Part shown: piece after piece, positions 61,331-64,000 of the stretch
Layout of the letters: each line of letters opens with the position of its first letter
Position numbering within the stretch: the first letter of the stretch is position 1
Origin: VMDH01 sp038108875
Lineage (GTDB): Bacteria > Pseudomonadota > Gammaproteobacteria > Magnimaribacterales > D2472
Direction: 5' to 3'
Length of the DNA: 64,000 bases
Assembly (NCBI GenBank): GCA_038108875.1
Contig: JAYNII010000001.1
Coordinates: 1-64,000, forward strand
The notes under the pieces: generated by a model
Databases searched by the model: none
What the model saw: only the letters and a program-made list of their open reading frames with translations
What the model was told of the DNA's origin: nothing
Position numbers and translations under genes: made by a program

Positions 61331-62507
61331 ATCAAAGATCTTATTTTCCTCTCTTTTCTTACTTGTAGCTTGCGGGGGCTCAAAAGAACAGGATGATTTT
61401 AAATTTTATACAAAAAAAGAAATAGGAGCTAAGCAGCTTCAACTCACAGTGGAGGCTTCCGGCACTGTAGAAGCAATCTCTTCAATTGAAATCAAATCAA
61501 AAGCCTCTGGAGAAATTTTATTTCTGGGTGCTGAAATAGGCGACTTTATAGAAAAAGGCGAAGTCCTTGCAAGGATTGACCAAAGAACACCTAAAAATAA
61601 TCTTGAACAAGCTACAGCTGATCTTGAAGTAGCAAAAGTGAGGTTAGCAAATGCAGAAAGCCAATTCATAAGGTCTGAAAAACTTCATAAGGAAGGCAGT
61701 ATAAGTGATAAAGCTTTTGAGGATGCCCAAGAAGCTTTCTCGTCAGCAAAATCTCAGTATGTAAGATCCAATGTTTTTCTTGAAAATGCAAAAATATCTC
61801 TTGATGATACTTTAGTTAGGTCGCCAATAAACGGAACCATCATTTCAAGAGCTGCAGAGGTTGGTCAAGTGATTACATCTCCTACTGCCGCTGTTGGTGG
61901 TGGAACTCTTTTAATGGAAATGGCAGATCTTAACAATGTTAGAGTTAGAGCTCTTATTGATGAAATAGATATCGGTAAAATTATTATTGGCCAAGAGGTT
62001 ACACTTAGGGTATCAGCCTACAGAGATAAAAAATTTACTGGGTTGGTATCAAAAATTGAGCCACAGGCAAAAGAAGATCAAAACGTAACCACCTTTCCTG
62101 TTCTAATCGATATTGAGAACAAAGATAATCTTTTGCTTATTGGTATGAATACTGATGTAGAGATTGAAATTATAAAAGAAGAGGTTGCTTTGGCTCTTCC
62201 AGCTGGATCACTGCGAACAAGAAAAGATGTCAAGAGTGTGGCTTTATTATTAGGAATACCAGAAGACGAAATTTCTTCTTTCTTGGCAAATAGAGTCGAG
62301 GGGGAAGGTTATACAGCATTTATTGTTTTTAAAGACACTAACCAAGGACCTAAAATGAATTGGGTGGAAGTTGGTAAAACAGATTTAAATAATGTTGAAT
62401 TAATCAGTGGCTTGGATAGACAAGATATTGTATACGTACTTCCAAGTGAGGGTTTGATAACTTATCAGCAAAGATTTTCTGAAAGATTAAAAAGCAGATT
62501 TAGTTAA
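61314..62507 (+). CDS. macA: Membrane-fusion adaptor lipoprotein of a MacAB-type exporter
   Basis: A 397-residue HlyD/MacA-family periplasmic adaptor. The N-terminus is a lipoprotein signal (lipobox LVAC, Cys20). The lipoyl half-motifs flank a coiled-coil hairpin (EVAKVRLANAESQFIRSEKL and DKAFEDAQEAFSSAKSQYV, about residues 105-160), followed by VRSPINGTIISRAAEVGQ and a beta-barrel with NNVRVRALIDEIDIGKI. It would link the inner-membrane permease to an outer-membrane channel such as TolC, which is not in the window. The stop overlaps the macB start by one base. Confidence 0.91.
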   Translation: MIKLTKSKILFSSLFLLVACGGSKEQDDFKFYTKKEIGAKQLQLTVEASGTVEAISSIEIKSKASGEILFLGAEIGDFIEKGEVLARIDQRTPKNNLEQATADLEVAKVRLANAESQFIRSEKLHKEGSISDKAFEDAQEAFSSAKSQYVRSNVFLENAKISLDDTLVRSPINGTIISRAAEVGQVITSPTAAVGGGTLLMEMADLNNVRVRALIDEIDIGKIIIGQEVTLRVSAYRDKKFTGLVSKIEPQAKEDQNVTTFPVLIDIENKDNLLLIGMNTDVEIEIIKEEVALALPAGSLRTRKDVKSVALLLGIPEDEISSFLANRVEGEGYTAFIVFKDTNQGPKMNWVEVGKTDLNNVELISGLDRQDIVYVLPSEGLITYQQRFSERLKSRFS

Positions 62508-63715
62508 TGCCAATCCAAGAATCAATTTTATCTGCGCTTGATTCTATAAGAGCTAACAAGCTTCGCTCTATTTTAACAACTCTTGCAATTATCATAGGTA
62601 CTGCTGCGGTAATTGCTATGGTATCTATGGGTTCAAGTGCTCAAAAAGCTATAGATGAGTCTATTTCTGATCTTGGTGCCAGAACAATTTATGTATATCC
62701 ATCCTCTTCAAGACAGGGTGCAACCAATACAAGCGATGCTCCGCTAGATATTAAAGATGCGCTAGCCTTGTCCAAAGATAAAGAAATACCCTGGCAGATA
62801 GCTCCAGAACTTCGAGGTAATAGACAAATAAAGTTTGGCAATGAGAATTCAAGCCTATCAATTGTTGGAAGTACTAGTGATTACTTTTCTATAAGAGGAT
62901 ATGAACTTGATAGCGGTGTTTTATTTAATGAAAATGATGATCTTGCTCGTAAAAGAGTTGTTGTGATTGGCTCAAAGGTTGCAAGTGAACTCAAAACTAC
63001 AACAAAGGCTTTACTTAATAATGATATTTTTATTTCAAATATTGCCTTCAAGGTCATAGGGGTCTTAAAAGAGGAAGGAGCAGGTTGGGGCCCTAATCCA
63101 GATGATACTATTTACACACCCTTGTATACCGCTGCAGACAGAATACTTGGTACAGAAATAATAGGTTCCATAAATGTTAATTTTCCTGTTGAGTACAAAA
63201 CCGAAGAAGTAATGATCGCAATTGAGCGAGTTTTAAGAAGGGAACATGATATAGGTCCAGGAGAAGAAAATAACTTCCGTATTAATGACTGGGGACAGGC
63301 TTTGGATTTACAAAGGCAAGCAACTTCAATATTCTTTGCGTTAATTATTGGAATAGCTTCTCTAAGCCTAATGGTTGGCGGAATTGGGGTTATGAACATA
63401 ATGCTTGTGTCAGTAACTGAACGAACTCGAGAAATAGGACTAAGAAAAGCGCTTGGAGCAACAAAAAATATCATCCTACTTCAATTTATTATTGAAGCAG
63501 TTATCCTTTGTTTAATTGGTGGATTCATTGGAGTTGTGCTTGGAAGTGTCATCTATTTTTTAGTTGCTTTAGCGCAAGATTGGCCGTTAGTTTTTCCATT
63601 AACCGCTATCATTGGATCGGTAACTTTCTCTGCTGCAGTAGGTCTATTTTTTGGAATTTGGCCTGCTAAAAGAGCTGCTAATATGGATCCTGCGGTTGCT
63701 TTACGATACGAATGA
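62507..63715 (+). CDS. macB: MacB-type ABC exporter permease (ATPase not fused)
   Basis: A 402-residue FtsX-family permease. It has an N-terminal helix (LTTLAIIIGTAAVIAMVSMG), a large periplasmic MacB_PCD domain (about residues 45-260), and three C-terminal helices starting with LMVGGIGVMNIMLVSVTERT. The EIGLRKALGA block is diagnostic. E. coli MacB is a single polypeptide with its ATPase; here the ATPase is the separate 60656 gene, as in Gram-positive and many marine systems. It may export peptides, lipids or antibiotics. The stop overlaps the next ATG (ATGA). Confidence 0.92.
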   Translation: MPIQESILSALDSIRANKLRSILTTLAIIIGTAAVIAMVSMGSSAQKAIDESISDLGARTIYVYPSSSRQGATNTSDAPLDIKDALALSKDKEIPWQIAPELRGNRQIKFGNENSSLSIVGSTSDYFSIRGYELDSGVLFNENDDLARKRVVVIGSKVASELKTTTKALLNNDIFISNIAFKVIGVLKEEGAGWGPNPDDTIYTPLYTAADRILGTEIIGSINVNFPVEYKTEEVMIAIERVLRREHDIGPGEENNFRINDWGQALDLQRQATSIFFALIIGIASLSLMVGGIGVMNIMLVSVTERTREIGLRKALGATKNIILLQFIIEAVILCLIGGFIGVVLGSVIYFLVALAQDWPLVFPLTAIIGSVTFSAAVGLFFGIWPAKRAANMDPAVALRYE

Positions 63716-64000
63716 AATTAAAAGTACTTCAACTCCTCCCTGCTCTAAACCACGGAGGCGTTGAGAGAGGTACTTTAGATCTTTCTAATTTTCTGATTAG
63801 AGAAGGGCATGAATCAGTCGTTGTCTCGAGTGGAGGGATATTTGCTGAAGAGATAACTAATAGTGGCGGATCTCATTATGCTATTCCTATTGCAGAAAAA
63901 AAAATCTCTACTCTTCTTCAATACAAGGAGTTAGCTAGAATTTATAAACATGAACTTCCTCACATCATTCATATAAGATCAAGGTTTCCAGCATGGGTGC
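63712..64000 (+). CDS. Glycosyltransferase family 4-like, 3' end missing
   Basis: Only the first 96 residues are in the window. The start KVLQLLPALNHGGVERGTLD is the typical N-terminal Rossmann beginning of GT4/GT-B glycosyltransferases that modify lipopolysaccharide or other polysaccharides. HIIHIRSRFPAWV further on fits the acceptor side. It begins inside the macB stop codon (ATGA), so it is likely cotranscribed. This hints that the exporter cluster is tied to envelope or surface polysaccharide functions. Confidence 0.82.
   Translation, partial: MKLKVLQLLPALNHGGVERGTLDLSNFLIREGHESVVVSSGGIFAEEITNSGGSHYAIPIAEKKISTLLQYKELARIYKHELPHIIHIRSRFPAWV

Noticed and set aside
63112..63474. 120-codon minus-strand frame opposite macB
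   Set aside because: Antisense shadow of the permease with no start signal.
1..64000. CRISPR array, prophage or rRNA operon
   Set aside because: No spaced short direct repeats, cas, phage structural genes or rRNA-like sequence were found on reading.

Overview
The window reads as chromosome from an A+T-rich, gene-dense marine gammaproteobacterium, most likely of the SAR86 type or a close relative. That lineage is an inference. The supporting signs are the gammaproteobacterial block mltD-gloB / rnhA-dnaQ (as in E. coli, but without yafS between gloB and rnhA), very short or overlapping intergenic gaps, seven large TonB-dependent receptors (TBDRs) in 64 kb, and many lipid-type oxidoreductases. 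There are no transposases, integrases, phage genes or CRISPR arrays, and no stretch over 300 bases lacks a gene.

Layout. 1-9.1 kb: the 3' part of one TBDR, an OppABC-type peptide importer without its ATPases, and a TBDR with an N-terminal carboxypeptidase-regulatory-like domain. 9.2-11.3 kb: an exported DUF305/LVIVD two-domain protein. 11.3-16.1 kb: housekeeping genes (mltD, gloB, rnhA, dnaQ, gltX). 16.0-21.7 kb: a minus-strand operon of an alpha/beta hydrolase, a DASS anion symporter, leuB, a gamma-glutamyltransferase and an EthD-like protein. 21.7-28.6 kb: two TBDR genes on either side of a LysR regulator; they share 2774 bp that I read as identical. 28.7-37.4 kb: an M20 amidohydrolase, a thiolase-like protein and two more TBDRs. 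37.4-44.1 kb: an LLM oxidoreductase, a tRNA-Ala(GGC), an exported amidohydrolase, an old-yellow-enzyme reductase, SnoaL-like proteins and tdk. 44.1-57.0 kb: a catabolic island with KshA-, KstD- and HsaA-like enzymes, a second Rieske oxygenase, a P450, an acetoacetate-decarboxylase-like protein, two SDRs, an acyl-CoA ligase, an enoyl-CoA hydratase-like protein and an acyl-CoA dehydrogenase. 57.1-64 kb: a TBDR, glutaryl-CoA dehydrogenase, a split MacAB-type exporter and the start of a glycosyltransferase.

How it fits together. The receptors, peptide importer, exported hydrolases and GGT suggest scavenging of peptides and other organic matter. The 44-57 kb island looks built to oxidise a polycyclic, steroid-like or terpenoid compound and feed the pieces into beta-oxidation; the TBDR at 57.1 kb is a candidate importer for it.

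The most notable observations are the sharply bounded identical tract in two otherwise old paralogous receptors (best explained by gene conversion), the steroid-type enzyme set without ring-cleavage genes, and a repeated arrangement in which a hairpin-plus-T-tract after a receptor ends at or within a few bases of the next start codon.
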